Of a stretch of 64,000 nt of DNA, positions 18,104 through 27,107 are shown piece by piece (position 1 is the first letter of the stretch; every line of letters begins with the position of its first letter). The notes under the pieces were generated by a model. It was not told the DNA's origin, did no database searches, and saw only the letters and a program-made list of their open reading frames with translations. The DNA comes from Halalkalicoccus jeotgali B3 (GTDB taxonomy: Archaea; Halobacteriota; Halobacteria; Halobacteriales; Halalkalicoccaceae): positions 1,722,295-1,786,294 of the forward strand of contig NC_014297.1 of NCBI RefSeq assembly GCF_000196895.1, given 5' to 3'. Made by a program: the position numbers and the translations under genes.

Positions 18104-18874
18104 TCAAACCGCCTCGTAAGGTCCTAGCCGCGTTCCGTCGAGCAGGTACGCCTCGCCCCCGTCCAACCCATCAGGCAAAAACGGACAAAGAAAGTCCTGA
18201 CCGACATTGACCCACGTCCCACCCATCAGTTCGTTGAACGCCGGGAACACGACCAGATCGGTGTCCGTCCACGCACCCACACGATCCGCGAACGGCTCCC
18301 GGGAAAGCGCGCCCCGGAGCCACACCCGTTCGGTACGAGTGCCGCCGACCTCGTCGGTCAGCCTGACCTGCGGGTGTTCGTGACCCACACAGACCACCCG
18401 GGCACCGAGCACCTCCGGTGCGGGCCAGCTGTGACCGTGGCAAAAGCCCACGTCGCCGAGCCGACAGCCCCCACCCGAGGTAACGGTCACCGCGGGGATC
18501 GACCCGGGCGTTCGGGGCGAGCGGGCGTTCTCGACGATTGACTCGATGTCGCCGTCGTGGTTACCCTTGACGATCGTCACGGGAACAGTGAGGGATTCGA
18601 GGAAGACCTCGATCTCGCCGCGCTCCGCGCCGCCCGGCCCGCCGATCGAGTGCATGAAGTCACCGAGGATCACGAGCCGGTCGGCGTCCGTCTCGCCCAA
18701 CAATTGTTGGACACGTTCGCGGCGTTGTTCGGCGCGGCTCGCGACCTCAACGCCGTTCTCGTAGCGAAGCGCCCCCTCGATCCCGGCGTGGAAGTCCGCA
18801 AGCACGACCGCGCGTTCCGTACCGAGATCTACGCGTGCGGCGGGTTCGCCCGGAATCGGCTCGACGAGCGCCAT
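18104..18874 (-). CDS. rpe: RPA-associated metallophosphoesterase Rpe
   Basis: A calcineurin-like phosphoesterase of the archaeal MJ0037 type. Metal-binding motifs in order are LADFHAG, LGDFMHS, KGNHDGD, CHGHSW and CVGHEHPQ. In Haloferax volcanii the equivalent gene lies in the rpa1 operon and was named rpe; deletion studies tied that operon to DNA repair. Its biochemical substrate is not established. The preferred start is the ATG at 18874 (MALVEPIPGEPAARVDLGTE), which overlaps the rpap1 stop as TGATG. It is the third gene of rpa1-rpap1-rpe. Confidence 0.9.
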   Translation of the reverse strand: MALVEPIPGEPAARVDLGTERAVVLADFHAGIEGALRYENGVEVASRAEQRRERVQQLLGETDADRLVILGDFMHSIGGPGGAERGEIEVFLESLTVPVTIVKGNHDGDIESIVENARSPRTPGSIPAVTVTSGGGCRLGDVGFCHGHSWPAPEVLGARVVCVGHEHPQVRLTDEVGGTRTERVWLRGALSREPFADRVGAWTDTDLVVFPAFNELMGGTWVNVGQDFLCPFLPDGLDGGEAYLLDGTRLGPYEAV

Positions 18875-20400
18875 CAAATGGGCTTCAACACGTCGTCCTG
18901 GGGCTCGTAGCACCGCCCGCTCAACAGCGCGCTGTCGATGGCCTCGTCGACTGTCTCGGGGCCGACGCCGGCCTCGTTCGCGACCCGCTCGATCACTTGC
19001 TCGCGGTCCGCGCCGTCGCCGTCGGCGAGCTCTTTCATCACGGCCATGGCCCGGTCTTCGACGTCGACGTCCTCGTCGGGCGATTCGTCCCCGGTGGTTT
19101 CGTCCACGCCGGACGTGGGCTCGGTCCCCGAGTCAGCGACGCCCTCGGTGTCCGTTTGCCCGGCCGGTTCCGTGACGTCGGTTGTCTCGTCGCTCGGCCC
19201 GTCAGGCTCGGGAACCTCGATATCCGCCTCGCCGGGGTCGTCGACCTCGTTGCCCGAGGAGAAGTCCATGTCGAACTCGGATTCGATCTCGGCGCGCTCC
19301 TCGGCGTCGAACTCGTAGAGTTCGTTCTCGTCGGCCGCGGCTTCGGTCGGCTCGTCGTCCGCTTGATCCGTCCCGGACGTCTCCGAGTCCTCGACGTCTA
19401 ACCGGTCGCTCGGTTCCTCGGTCTCCGAGGGCGACGCCCCGGTCGCGTCGGCCGTCCCGGTCCCGTCGACCCCCGTCTCACTCGTTTCGGACGGCGTTTC
19501 AGTCGGCTCTCCCTCGCCACCCTCCGCCGCCTCAACCGCACCGGTGTCCGGTTCGGATTCGCTGTCGAGTTCGGTCTCCGGTTCTTCCTCGGCGTCCGCC
19601 GTTGTCGGCTCGGCTACGGGAGAGGGTTCGGACGGTTCGCTCGTCTCGGCCGTCTCCTCGGCTTCGCCGGTGTCGGACCCGGCGACCGTGGCGTCCCACA
19701 ACTCGCCGAGAATGACGGCTCGACCGTCGTCTTCGCCGGGGGTGATCCCCGGCGGCGTCACCTCTTCGGCCTCGCCGGCGACGAGGCGGGCTGTATCGAG
19801 CGCCGTGTCGCGAAGCGCCGACAGATACGCGGGCGTCGTCGCGTACTCCTCGCGCGCCAGCCCGACTCCGCTCGTCGGATCGCTCTCCCCGCCGTCGAGG
19901 ACGCGGGCGAACTCGCCCACCCGTCCGAGAGTGTGTTCGGCCGCCTGGACGGTCCAGCGATCGCGCGTCTCGGCATCGACCTCCGCGATGCTCTCTGGGC
20001 GAACCGAGGTGTAGACCCGATCCGAATCCTCGGGCTGGAAGGTGTTCGCCTTCCCCGTCACCGCGACGAACATGGGCGGGTCGGCCCGTTCGAGAAAGGC
20101 CAGCGCGTCGGGCTGGTACTGGCCGGCATACACGACAAAGGCGCCCGTCGGGTCGACCACTCGTGCGCGGACGACCTCCTCGTTGACCCGCTCGACCTCG
20201 GTGAGGACGCCGACGACGAACAGCCGGTTGACCCGCGCGCCCGACGGCGTGATTACGTATTTCGGGGCGCGTTCCTCGTCGCTGTCGGCGTATTCGAGGC
20301 TTGCAGCATCGAACTCGCAGGCGAACAGTCGGTGGGCGATCTCGCGGGTTCCGGGTCCGGAATCGCCGCTCGAAGCGCCCCCGTTCTGGTTCGAACTCAT
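18874..20400 (-). CDS. rpap1: RPA-associated protein Rpap1
   Basis: Partner of replication protein A1 (COG3390 type). The first roughly 290 residues form an OB-fold region beginning MSSNQNGG and containing RLFACEFDAASLEYADSDEE and FVGVLTEVERVN-like strands. A long acidic Ser/Thr/Glu-rich linker follows (about 270-430). The C-terminus (VMKELADGDGADREQVIERV, then GVGPETVDEAIDSALLSGRC) looks like a winged helix. In Haloferax the rpap1 and rpa1 products interact and act in DNA damage repair. It overlaps rpa1 upstream (ATGA) and rpe downstream. The linker makes this member longer than many homologues. Confidence 0.9.
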   Translation of the reverse strand: MSSNQNGGASSGDSGPGTREIAHRLFACEFDAASLEYADSDEERAPKYVITPSGARVNRLFVVGVLTEVERVNEEVVRARVVDPTGAFVVYAGQYQPDALAFLERADPPMFVAVTGKANTFQPEDSDRVYTSVRPESIAEVDAETRDRWTVQAAEHTLGRVGEFARVLDGGESDPTSGVGLAREEYATTPAYLSALRDTALDTARLVAGEAEEVTPPGITPGEDDGRAVILGELWDATVAGSDTGEAEETAETSEPSEPSPVAEPTTADAEEEPETELDSESEPDTGAVEAAEGGEGEPTETPSETSETGVDGTGTADATGASPSETEEPSDRLDVEDSETSGTDQADDEPTEAAADENELYEFDAEERAEIESEFDMDFSSGNEVDDPGEADIEVPEPDGPSDETTDVTEPAGQTDTEGVADSGTEPTSGVDETTGDESPDEDVDVEDRAMAVMKELADGDGADREQVIERVANEAGVGPETVDEAIDSALLSGRCYEPQDDVLKPI

Positions 20401-21665
20401 TCGCTCACCTCCGCGAGCAGCGCCGTAGCACGCTCGGCCGGCGGTTCTGTGACCTCGTGGAATTCGCTCGCGTTGAGGTTCGCGCCGTACTCGTCGATGC
20501 TCAGCGAGCCCCGCACTGCGTACTCCCGACCGACGAGCGTCTCGCGGATCGAATCCGCGACGACCTCCTGGTCCATCGCATCGCGGGCCTGCTCGCGCGC
20601 GTCGTCGATGTCCCCGCCGTAGATCTCGCGGGTCAGCTCGGTCCCCAGGATCGCGGTCACGGTACCGGTTCCGTCGTCGAGGATCGCCTTCACCCGGAGG
20701 TCGTCCTCGCCCTCGACCTGCCCGTGGCTGCGACACTGCCCCTTCTGAACCATTCGACCGCACTCGGGACAGCGCTGGATGAGTCCCGAGCCGTCGCGCA
20801 CGGCGACGATCGTTCCGACTAACTCGACGTCGAACGCCCCGCCGCTTTCGACCGCCTCGCCGATGGGTTTTCGGGGGGCCGAGTCGCTGACCGCGATCTC
20901 CCGGTCGAGCGCCGAGACGGTCGTGAACTCGGAACAGTTGACCGAGGGGGCGCCCCTGAACTCGCGGATGTAGACGTTCTCGAAGCGCAGGTCGGCACCC
21001 TCGCGGATCTCCTCGCGTGGTTCCCAGTCGGTAAACGGCAGTCTGGCGCTCTCGTCGCCGAGCACGCCCGAGAGGATCTCGGTCTCGCCGTCCCGTCCGT
21101 CGATGGTCCGGGTCTCGACTTCGAGGATACGGGCCTCGACTGTCAGCCCCCGGTCGCCCGGTTCGACGCCTACGAGATCGCGTTCGCCACCGATCTCGTG
21201 GGGCACGTCGAGAGTCTCGTCCTCGAAGGCGAGCGACGTCGATTCGCCCAGGTTGAGTTCGGGGTGGCCGTCCCACTCCCGTACCCCGGCGTTACCCGCC
21301 GTGACCGTATCGCCGGGCGAGAGGCCGAACTCCTCCCAGGCGGTGTAGTCGATGGAGCCGCTTGAATCCGCGAGCACGCCTTCGGTGATCACCTGCTCGT
21401 TACCCTGATAGCGGATCGAGCGTTTCCCGGCCGTCAGCACGCGGGCGGTGACGGTGACGTTGCTGTCTGCGGTCGTGATCTCGCCGATAGCCTTCGATTC
21501 GGGTTCGCTCCCCGTCGAGGCGCCGCCGTACTTCCGGCGGAGACTCTGGACGGCCTCGTCCATCGGCACGCTGTAGGAAACGAGGTTTTCGAGATCCTGT
21601 TTGACCTCCTCTTTGTCGATACCGAGGTCGGAGGCGAGCGCCTCGGCACGTTCGTCTACGCTCAT
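20397..21665 (-). CDS. rpa1: Replication protein A, Rpa1-type single-stranded DNA-binding protein
   Basis: Archaeal RPA coats single-stranded DNA in replication and repair. The N-terminus (MSVDERAEALASDLGIDKEE) is a short helical region, followed by three OB folds, each beginning with a GEI/VEARI/VELVGTIVAV-type strand. A zinc finger with CPECGRMVQKGQCRSHG lies at about residues 299-315. Operon order with rpap1 and rpe downstream identifies it as the Rpa1 branch and not Rpa2 or Rpa3. I choose ATG 21665 although a GTG directly precedes it. Its promoter side faces the divergent arfC gene, only 84 bases away. Confidence 0.93.
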   Translation of the reverse strand: MSVDERAEALASDLGIDKEEVKQDLENLVSYSVPMDEAVQSLRRKYGGASTGSEPESKAIGEITTADSNVTVTARVLTAGKRSIRYQGNEQVITEGVLADSSGSIDYTAWEEFGLSPGDTVTAGNAGVREWDGHPELNLGESTSLAFEDETLDVPHEIGGERDLVGVEPGDRGLTVEARILEVETRTIDGRDGETEILSGVLGDESARLPFTDWEPREEIREGADLRFENVYIREFRGAPSVNCSEFTTVSALDREIAVSDSAPRKPIGEAVESGGAFDVELVGTIVAVRDGSGLIQRCPECGRMVQKGQCRSHGQVEGEDDLRVKAILDDGTGTVTAILGTELTREIYGGDIDDAREQARDAMDQEVVADSIRETLVGREYAVRGSLSIDEYGANLNASEFHEVTEPPAERATALLAEVSE

Positions 21666-21748
21666 CACCCCCCATTTGAGCGCGGTCAGGCATAAACGGT
21701 CGCCCAGCGGACCGGAACTGGTTTTCGCCGTCCCCGACAGGAGCGGGT

Positions 21749-22405
21749 ATGGACGTCGTCGTCAACGCCGCGACCAGCGCCGACGGGAAGCTCTCGAACC
21801 GACGGCGCGAACAGATCGCGATCAGCGGCCCCGACGATTTCGACCGGGTCGACGACCTCCGGGCCGAATCCGACGCCGTCATGGTCGGGGTCGGGACCGT
21901 GCTGGCCGACGATCCCCACCTCACGGTCGACGAGTCCACCAGTGCGGTCCGTACCGAACGCGGCGAACCACCCCAGCCCGCCCGAGTCGTCGCGGACTCG
22001 CGGGCGCGCACGCCGCCCGATGCGAGGATCCTCGACGGGGTGGCCAGAACTTACCTGCTCGTGAGCGAGGCCGCCCCCACGGAACGGGTCGAACGCCTCG
22101 AAGCACAGGATGCGCGGGTCATCACGGTAGGTGATGACCGGGTCGATCTCGAAGACGGGTTCGAAACGCTCGCCACCGAAGGTATCGACCGCCTCCTGGT
22201 CGAGGGCGGGGGCGAGCTCATCTTCTCGCTGTTCGAGGCCGATCTGGTCGACGAACTCTCGGTGTTCGTCGGCCCGACGATCATCGGCGGGCGCGAGGCG
22301 CCGACGCTGGCAGACGGTGACGGGTTCGTCGAAGGGTTCCCGGAGCTGTCGCTCGAATCGGTCGAGCGGCTCGATCGCGGTGTCGTGCTCCGCTGGCGCG
22401 TCTGA
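21749..22405 (+). CDS. arfC: 2,5-diamino-6-ribosylaminopyrimidinone 5'-phosphate reductase
   Basis: RibD C-terminal-type reductase of archaeal riboflavin synthesis. It uses NAD(P)H to reduce the ribosyl side chain of the diaminopyrimidine phosphate before deamination. The 218-residue protein begins MDVVVNAATSADGKLSNRRR and contains VMVGVGTVLADDPHLTV (substrate and NADPH site) and DRLLVEGGGELIFSLFEADL. There is no deaminase domain, as expected for the archaeal and fungal pathway. It is monocistronic: a hairpin (22421-22440) follows the stop. The family call is firm; the cofactor preference is not visible. Confidence 0.92.
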   Translation: MDVVVNAATSADGKLSNRRREQIAISGPDDFDRVDDLRAESDAVMVGVGTVLADDPHLTVDESTSAVRTERGEPPQPARVVADSRARTPPDARILDGVARTYLLVSEAAPTERVERLEAQDARVITVGDDRVDLEDGFETLATEGIDRLLVEGGGELIFSLFEADLVDELSVFVGPTIIGGREAPTLADGDGFVEGFPELSLESVERLDRGVVLRWRV

Positions 22406-22420
22406 ACCGGTACAGAAGAA

Positions 22421-22440
22421 GGGACGAGCGGTCTCGTCCC
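22421..22440 (+). terminator. Hairpin after arfC
   Basis: GGGACGAG-CGGT-CTCGTCCC forms a perfect 8-base-pair stem with a 4-base loop, 16 bases after the arfC stop. No T-run follows, so it could be a terminator-like or mRNA-stabilising structure. The remaining 250 bases up to the next gene hold AT-rich tracts near 22493-22510 and a GTCCG-TATAC-CGGAC inverted repeat at 22605-22619, but no gene I can support. Confidence 0.5.
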
Positions 22441-22690
22441 CATCCACCTTCGTAGTTCGCGCCGGTCGAAACCAGCGCACGCTTCCATCGTAATTATAAC
22501 ATGATAAATAGTTCGATGTTCGTTCGTCGGACGCCGCGTTCGCTCGGTATCACGCAGACTCCCGTCGGTACGGACGGACTCCGGTTCGAGACGTCGACTG
22601 ACCTGTCCGTATACCGGACCAATTGGCGGCGTTCGAAGGCGGCGGGGAAACGACCGACAGCCTATTCGTCCGGTTGTCCCACATCGAACC

Positions 22691-24286
22691 ATGAGCGACG
22701 ACGGGCTGATCGAGCGGGCCATCGACGAGGCGCCGATCGGGATTACGATCGCGGACGCCACGCGGGAGGACGACCCGCTGATCTACATCAACGACGCCTT
22801 CGAGCGGCTCACGGGCTATCCACCCGAGGAGACCCTCGGCACCAACTGTCGATTCCTGCAGGGAGAGCGGACCGCGGCCGAACCCGTCGCGACAATGCGC
22901 GAGGCGATCGAGGCCGAGGAACCGACCTCCGTCGAACTGCGCAACTACCGCAAGGACGGCACCGAGTTCTGGAACAAGGTCGACATCGCCCCCATCCACG
23001 AGGACGGCGACGTGACCCACTTCGTCGGCTTTCAGACCGACGTGACGGCGCGAAAGCGCGCCGAGCGCGAGGTCAAACGCCGGGTCCGGGAGGTCGAACG
23101 CGAGCGGCGCAAACTCCAGGACGTGCTCGATCGCATCGAGGGCCTGCTGGAAGACATCACCCGAACCCTCGTCGGCGCGACCACCCGGGAGGGGATCGAG
23201 CGGGCCGTCTGTGACAGGCTGGTCGCGGAGGGAGTCTACGACGCCGCCTGGATCGGGGAGCGCGACCCGACCACCGAGGAGATCGTCCCCGAGACGTGGG
23301 CAGGGGCGCTCGACCCTGCCGCGAGCGCGCTCCCGACCGACCGCCGGGAGGATCCCGCCGCGTGCGCGCTTGTGAGCGGGGACGCTCGGTTCGTCGCCGG
23401 CGAGGACGTCCCGGCGTGGCACGAAACCGTCAGAGAGCAGGAGACGCGGGCGATGGCCGCGCTGCCGCTGATTTCGGGCGAGACGGTCTACGGGGTATTG
23501 GTCGTCTACGCCGCCCGCCCCGACGCGTTCGACGACCACGAGCGGGTGGTCTTGGAGTCGATCGGACGGGCCATCGCCAACGCCTGTAACACCCTCGAGA
23601 GCCGGCGGATCCTGACCGCCGACAGCGCCGCCCAACTGACGTTCGACTTGGGGAGCGAGGACCTGTTTTTCGTCTCGCTGTCGGCCCGGACGGGCTGTCG
23701 CTTCGAGTACGAGGGATCGGCCACCGACGGCGACTCGCTGCTGTTTTTCACCGTCGAGGGGCTCGATCCGACCGCGATCCTCGACCTGGCTGCCGACTAC
23801 GAGTCGGTCACGGAGACGACCGTATTGACCGCAAACGACACCACCGGCCTCGTCGAGTTCCGGCTGTCGGGCATCTCGCTGGTGACGAAACTGGCAAACA
23901 GGGGCGTGCGCATCCGGTCGATGCACGCCGACCGGGGGTCGGGCCGTCTCGGACTCGTCGTCCCCGGGGGCGTGAACCCGCGCTCGGTCGTCGAACTGAT
24001 CACCGAGTCGTGTCCGAACGCGACGCTCGTCGCCTCCCGGGAGTACAACCGCCCGCCCCAGACCGACGACGAGTACCGCCTCTCCGTGGAGGGCGAACTC
24101 ACCGACAGACAACGCCTCGCGCTCAGGAAGACCTACGTCAGCGGCTACTTCGATCCCGATCGACGGATCTCGGGCCAGGAGATCGCCGCTTCGATGGGCA
24201 TCAGCCGCTCGACGTTCCATCAACACCTCCGGGCGGCCCACCGGAAGCTGCTGGGGGAGTTCTTCGATCGGGAGTTACCCGACTAG
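22691..24286 (+). CDS. LOV/PAS-GAF transcription regulator with bacterio-opsin-activator HTH
   Basis: A 531-residue regulator. The N-terminal PAS domain (about 5-125) is a LOV-type photosensor: it has GTNCRFLQGER with the adduct-forming Cys at residue 53, and the flavin-contacting segment NYRKDGTEFWNKVDIAPIHE. A coiled linker (about 125-155) and a GAF domain (about 165-300) follow, then the BAT-type central region. The C-terminus is an HTH_10 domain (LTDRQRLALRKTYVSGYFDP, then ISGQEIAASMGISRSTFHQH). Blue-light control of transcription is inferred; targets are unknown. The next gene downstream encodes a Tat-exported DUF4397 protein. A 5-base-arm inverted repeat with a TATAC core lies 72-86 bases upstream. 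Confidence 0.88.
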   Translation: MSDDGLIERAIDEAPIGITIADATREDDPLIYINDAFERLTGYPPEETLGTNCRFLQGERTAAEPVATMREAIEAEEPTSVELRNYRKDGTEFWNKVDIAPIHEDGDVTHFVGFQTDVTARKRAEREVKRRVREVERERRKLQDVLDRIEGLLEDITRTLVGATTREGIERAVCDRLVAEGVYDAAWIGERDPTTEEIVPETWAGALDPAASALPTDRREDPAACALVSGDARFVAGEDVPAWHETVREQETRAMAALPLISGETVYGVLVVYAARPDAFDDHERVVLESIGRAIANACNTLESRRILTADSAAQLTFDLGSEDLFFVSLSARTGCRFEYEGSATDGDSLLFFTVEGLDPTAILDLAADYESVTETTVLTANDTTGLVEFRLSGISLVTKLANRGVRIRSMHADRGSGRLGLVVPGGVNPRSVVELITESCPNATLVASREYNRPPQTDDEYRLSVEGELTDRQRLALRKTYVSGYFDPDRRISGQEIAASMGISRSTFHQHLRAAHRKLLGEFFDRELPD

Positions 24287-24293
24287 TCGGGTA
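24276..24293 (+). terminator. Perfect palindrome spanning the stop codon of the LOV regulator
   Basis: TACCCGACTAGTCGGGTA at 24276-24293 is an uninterrupted 18-base palindrome that includes the TAG stop. It could fold into a tight terminator-like stem or serve as a protein-binding site 47 bases upstream of the DUF4397 gene. Its perfect symmetry without a loop favours a DNA-binding role slightly. Confidence 0.4.
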
Positions 24294-24339
24294 GATCGTT
24301 CATTATCCCTGCGCTCTTACCAGTAATCGGAGTTACATC

Positions 24340-25110
24340 ATGCCACAACGATCGGGTATCTCACGGCGGCGGTTCGTACAGCTCGGGGGCGGCGTCGCGG
24401 TCGTCGGCCTCGCCGGAGGATTTGCGAGCGCGGACAACCACAGCGACGATCAGGCGGAGGGCGGCGACTCGATGGACGACGGCGGGGAGACCGCCAACGT
24501 CCGGGTGGCCCACCTCTCGCCGGACGCCCCGAACGTCGACGTCTTCGTCGACGACGAGGCGGTACTGGAGGACGTTCCCTTCAAGGCCGTTAGCGACTAC
24601 CTCGAACTCCCCGCCGGCACCTACAACGTGAAGGTCGCACTCGCCGGCGAGGGCGCCGACGCGGCGGTGCTGGACGAGGATCTGGACGTTCCAGCGGCCG
24701 ACCTGACGGTCGCGGCTGTCGGCGAGGTCGCAGACGAGAACCAGTCCCTCGAACTCGCGGTACTGGAGGACGACAACAGCGATCCGGGCGAGGACACGGC
24801 CCGCGTGCGCGCGGTCCACGCCTCGCCGGACGCCCCCGCGGTCGACGTCGTGGTGGCCGAGACCGGTGACGCCCTCTTCGAGGGCGTCGAGTTCGGCGAT
24901 GCGGCCTACGCGGAGGTGCCCGCCGGGGAGTACCGCCTGTGTATCTACCCCGCCGGCGAGCGCGAGGAGGCCGTGCTGGGTGCAGACGTCGAGGCGATGG
25001 GCGGGACCGTCGCCTCCGCGTTCGCGACGGGCTACGTCATGCCCGAGGAGGCTCCCGCAGACGAGGCGTTCGACATCGTTCTCGCCGTCGATTCCGACGG
25101 CGAGAACTGA
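24340..25110 (+). CDS. Tat-exported DUF4397 domain protein
   Basis: A 256-residue secreted protein. The twin-arginine signal is SRRRFVQLGGGVAVVGLAGG at about residues 7-27, with a cleavage region around ASADNHSDD. Two DUF4397 repeats follow: VRVAHLSPDAPNVDVFVDD and ARVRAVHASPDAPAVDVVVA, each ending in an LPAGTYNVKV or VPAGEYRLCIYPAG strand. DUF4397 is an immunoglobulin-like extracellular domain of unknown binding partner. There is no C-terminal membrane anchor, so it is probably released or lightly held at the surface. The acidic spacer after the signal is typical of haloarchaeal exported proteins. Confidence 0.88.
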   Translation: MPQRSGISRRRFVQLGGGVAVVGLAGGFASADNHSDDQAEGGDSMDDGGETANVRVAHLSPDAPNVDVFVDDEAVLEDVPFKAVSDYLELPAGTYNVKVALAGEGADAAVLDEDLDVPAADLTVAAVGEVADENQSLELAVLEDDNSDPGEDTARVRAVHASPDAPAVDVVVAETGDALFEGVEFGDAAYAEVPAGEYRLCIYPAGEREEAVLGADVEAMGGTVASAFATGYVMPEEAPADEAFDIVLAVDSDGEN

Positions 25111-25198
25111 CGGCTCCGTTCGATCCGTTTTTTCGTACCTGCCGAGCCAGCGACGTCCAGTCCCGCTACGTTAACTGTCGGACCCGCCTACGAACCGT

Positions 25199-26353
25199 AT
25201 GAAGGAACTCGAGTACGCGATCGAGGCGGCCGACGAGGGGACCTTCGAGAACGTCGCGGCGGCTTTCATCCGCTCGCGGGGCTACCGGACCAAGGAGTTC
25301 CGTGCCGACACCGGCGAGTGGAGCGCGCGGATCTGGATGCGTTCGCGCCCCGGCATCGCCTGTGCGAGCGTCGCCGCGGACTGGCGGGAGGCGCTTCGCG
25401 CCTCGGCCCGGAAAGTAAAACGCATCGAGCGCGAGCGCGGCGAAGAGTACGGCCTGTTCGTCTTCGTCACCAACCGGGACGTCACCGGCCTCCAGGAGTT
25501 CGACATGGAAGACGAGATCTGGAAGGAGTACGGCTGGCGCCTCCGGCTCTATCACCGCCAGGACCTCATCGGCGAACTCTACAACACCGCTCCAGGGCTG
25601 GCCAAACACCACCTCGACATCAACCTCGGGTTCGACACCGACCACCTCGCGACCCTCGAGGAACTGCGCGACGAGCGCCTCGACGGAATTCGGGCGCGGG
25701 ACGGCGCGGCGACCGAACTCGCCCCCGGTCCGGCCGTGGCCCTCCACGTCGTCCCGAACGGGATCTTCTCGTTCGAGCGCCGGTGGGCTTCCTCGGAGAT
25801 CCCCGACCCGAGCGTCCTCGCGGCGACCGACACGCCGGCCGTCGACGCCCGCGAGACCCTGAAGATCGCCTACGACCGGGACGACGACGAGTACGCGGGG
25901 TACGGGCTGATCCGACACGACGGCCTCTACGAGTCGGCGACGACGCGGCTGTTTCGCTTGTCCGGGGACGAACTGCTGGTGCGGACCGCGGGCGAGACGG
26001 CCGGACTGGACGCCGCGGTCGTCGCCGCCGTCCGCGAGGCGCTCGCGGCCCTCTCGTCGATGGGATTTTCGGCGACGGCCTCGGTCTGGATCTCGGTGCT
26101 CGACGCCGCCGACGCGCGGCTGGATCACGACGACGCCCACGGGCCGACCGGTCCGTTCGGGTTCGACCGCTACTCGACCCGGGTCGCGACGGCGTCGATC
26201 GCCGACCGTGAGCACGCCACGGTCGTCCGGGACCTCGAACCCGCCCTCTCGGAACTATGGCGGGCCTTCGGCCATCCCGACGGCACGCCGAACGTCGAGG
26301 ACGGCGAGTGGCGCGGGAGGACGATCCCCATCGAAGGAGGACGGTCATCTTAA
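25199..26353 (+). CDS. Restriction-endonuclease-like fold protein, possibly inactive
   Basis: The 384-residue protein begins MKELEYAIEAADEGTFENVA followed by AFIRSRGYRTKEF, an opening typical of haloarchaeal proteins with a restriction-endonuclease-like N-terminal domain. The middle of that domain has VFVTNRDVTGLQEFDMEDEI and YGWRLRLYHRQDLIGELYN, also typical. The catalytic D...ExK residues I would expect are not evident (the segment reads TGEWSARIWMRSRPGIACAS), so this copy may not cut. The C-terminal half (from about 180, VALHVVPNGIFSFER) resembles the region after AlbA-type domains in other predicted regulators. No partner methylase is present. Function unknown. Confidence 0.6.
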   Translation: MKELEYAIEAADEGTFENVAAAFIRSRGYRTKEFRADTGEWSARIWMRSRPGIACASVAADWREALRASARKVKRIERERGEEYGLFVFVTNRDVTGLQEFDMEDEIWKEYGWRLRLYHRQDLIGELYNTAPGLAKHHLDINLGFDTDHLATLEELRDERLDGIRARDGAATELAPGPAVALHVVPNGIFSFERRWASSEIPDPSVLAATDTPAVDARETLKIAYDRDDDEYAGYGLIRHDGLYESATTRLFRLSGDELLVRTAGETAGLDAAVVAAVREALAALSSMGFSATASVWISVLDAADARLDHDDAHGPTGPFGFDRYSTRVATASIADREHATVVRDLEPALSELWRAFGHPDGTPNVEDGEWRGRTIPIEGGRSS

Positions 26354-26432
26354 CGAAACGATACATGCAGCACACATATTGGTCGATACACTTTTCACAT
26401 CGTATTGTTTAGTAGATTCAAACGCCGTGTCC

Positions 26433-27107
26433 ATGGGAACTGTTCAAGCAACTGATGGGTCTGACGACGCGCACCTCGCCGCCACCGCGTTGCTCGGCGC
26501 GTATTACAGACAGGACGAGCGCGAGAGACACCTCCTGTCGGGGGACGCAAAACGCGCGAGGGAGGCGGGCGCGGCGGCGCTCGACGAAATGGCGAGGACC
26601 TACGAGGTGGAGTTCCCGTGGCTCGATCGCTCGCGGGCGCGGGCGGCCGGCGAGGCGTTCATGCACGGGCTGTTCGTTCAGGACGAGATCGAGAACTGGC
26701 CCGTACTGCGGGCGGTCGCGGGCGACGACGTCCTCGACACGCTCGTGAGCGACCCGGGCGCGTACGGGCCGGACCTCGAAGACGATGGTCGCTGGAAGTG
26801 GGTCGAGGCGTCCCTCCTGCGGGCGTGTCGGGAGGCCGGCATCGACGAGCGATACGCGCGACGCCAGACCCGCTTTTGGCAGTTACACGGCCAGTCGGAT
26901 CCGGAGTGGGAGCGGGCCGCGCTCGGGGCTCACGAACTCAAGTTGCGGGCGCTGGTCGAGAACCCATCCGAGAGCGCCATCGAGCGACTGGGGCGGCGGT
27001 TCGTCGAGGGGGTTCGCATTCACGACGAGTCGAGACTCGACGAGGCGGTCGCGGTCGTCACCGAATACTACGACGAGATCTTCACATTGCGCTCCGGGAG
27101 GCGGTGA
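26433..27107 (+). CDS. Hypothetical helical protein coupled to a histidine kinase
   Basis: A 224-residue protein that I do not recognise. It starts MGTVQATDGSDDAHLAATAL and appears almost wholly helical, with many Arg and Glu residues and two central tryptophan-bearing segments (FPWLDRSRARAAGEAF and DDGRWKWVEASLLRACREAG). There are no signal or membrane segments. Its stop overlaps the GTG start of the histidine kinase gene, which implies coupled translation and a shared task, perhaps a sensory or output partner. The ATG at 26433 follows an AT-rich promoter-like stretch (26380-26415); earlier in-frame starts overlap the previous gene. Confidence 0.65.
   Translation: MGTVQATDGSDDAHLAATALLGAYYRQDERERHLLSGDAKRAREAGAAALDEMARTYEVEFPWLDRSRARAAGEAFMHGLFVQDEIENWPVLRAVAGDDVLDTLVSDPGAYGPDLEDDGRWKWVEASLLRACREAGIDERYARRQTRFWQLHGQSDPEWERAALGAHELKLRALVENPSESAIERLGRRFVEGVRIHDESRLDEAVAVVTEYYDEIFTLRSGRR

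Noticed and set aside
22550-24241. Long minus-strand frame (563 codons) opposite the LOV regulator
   Set aside because: Shadow frame; the sense strand encodes clear LOV, GAF and HTH domains.
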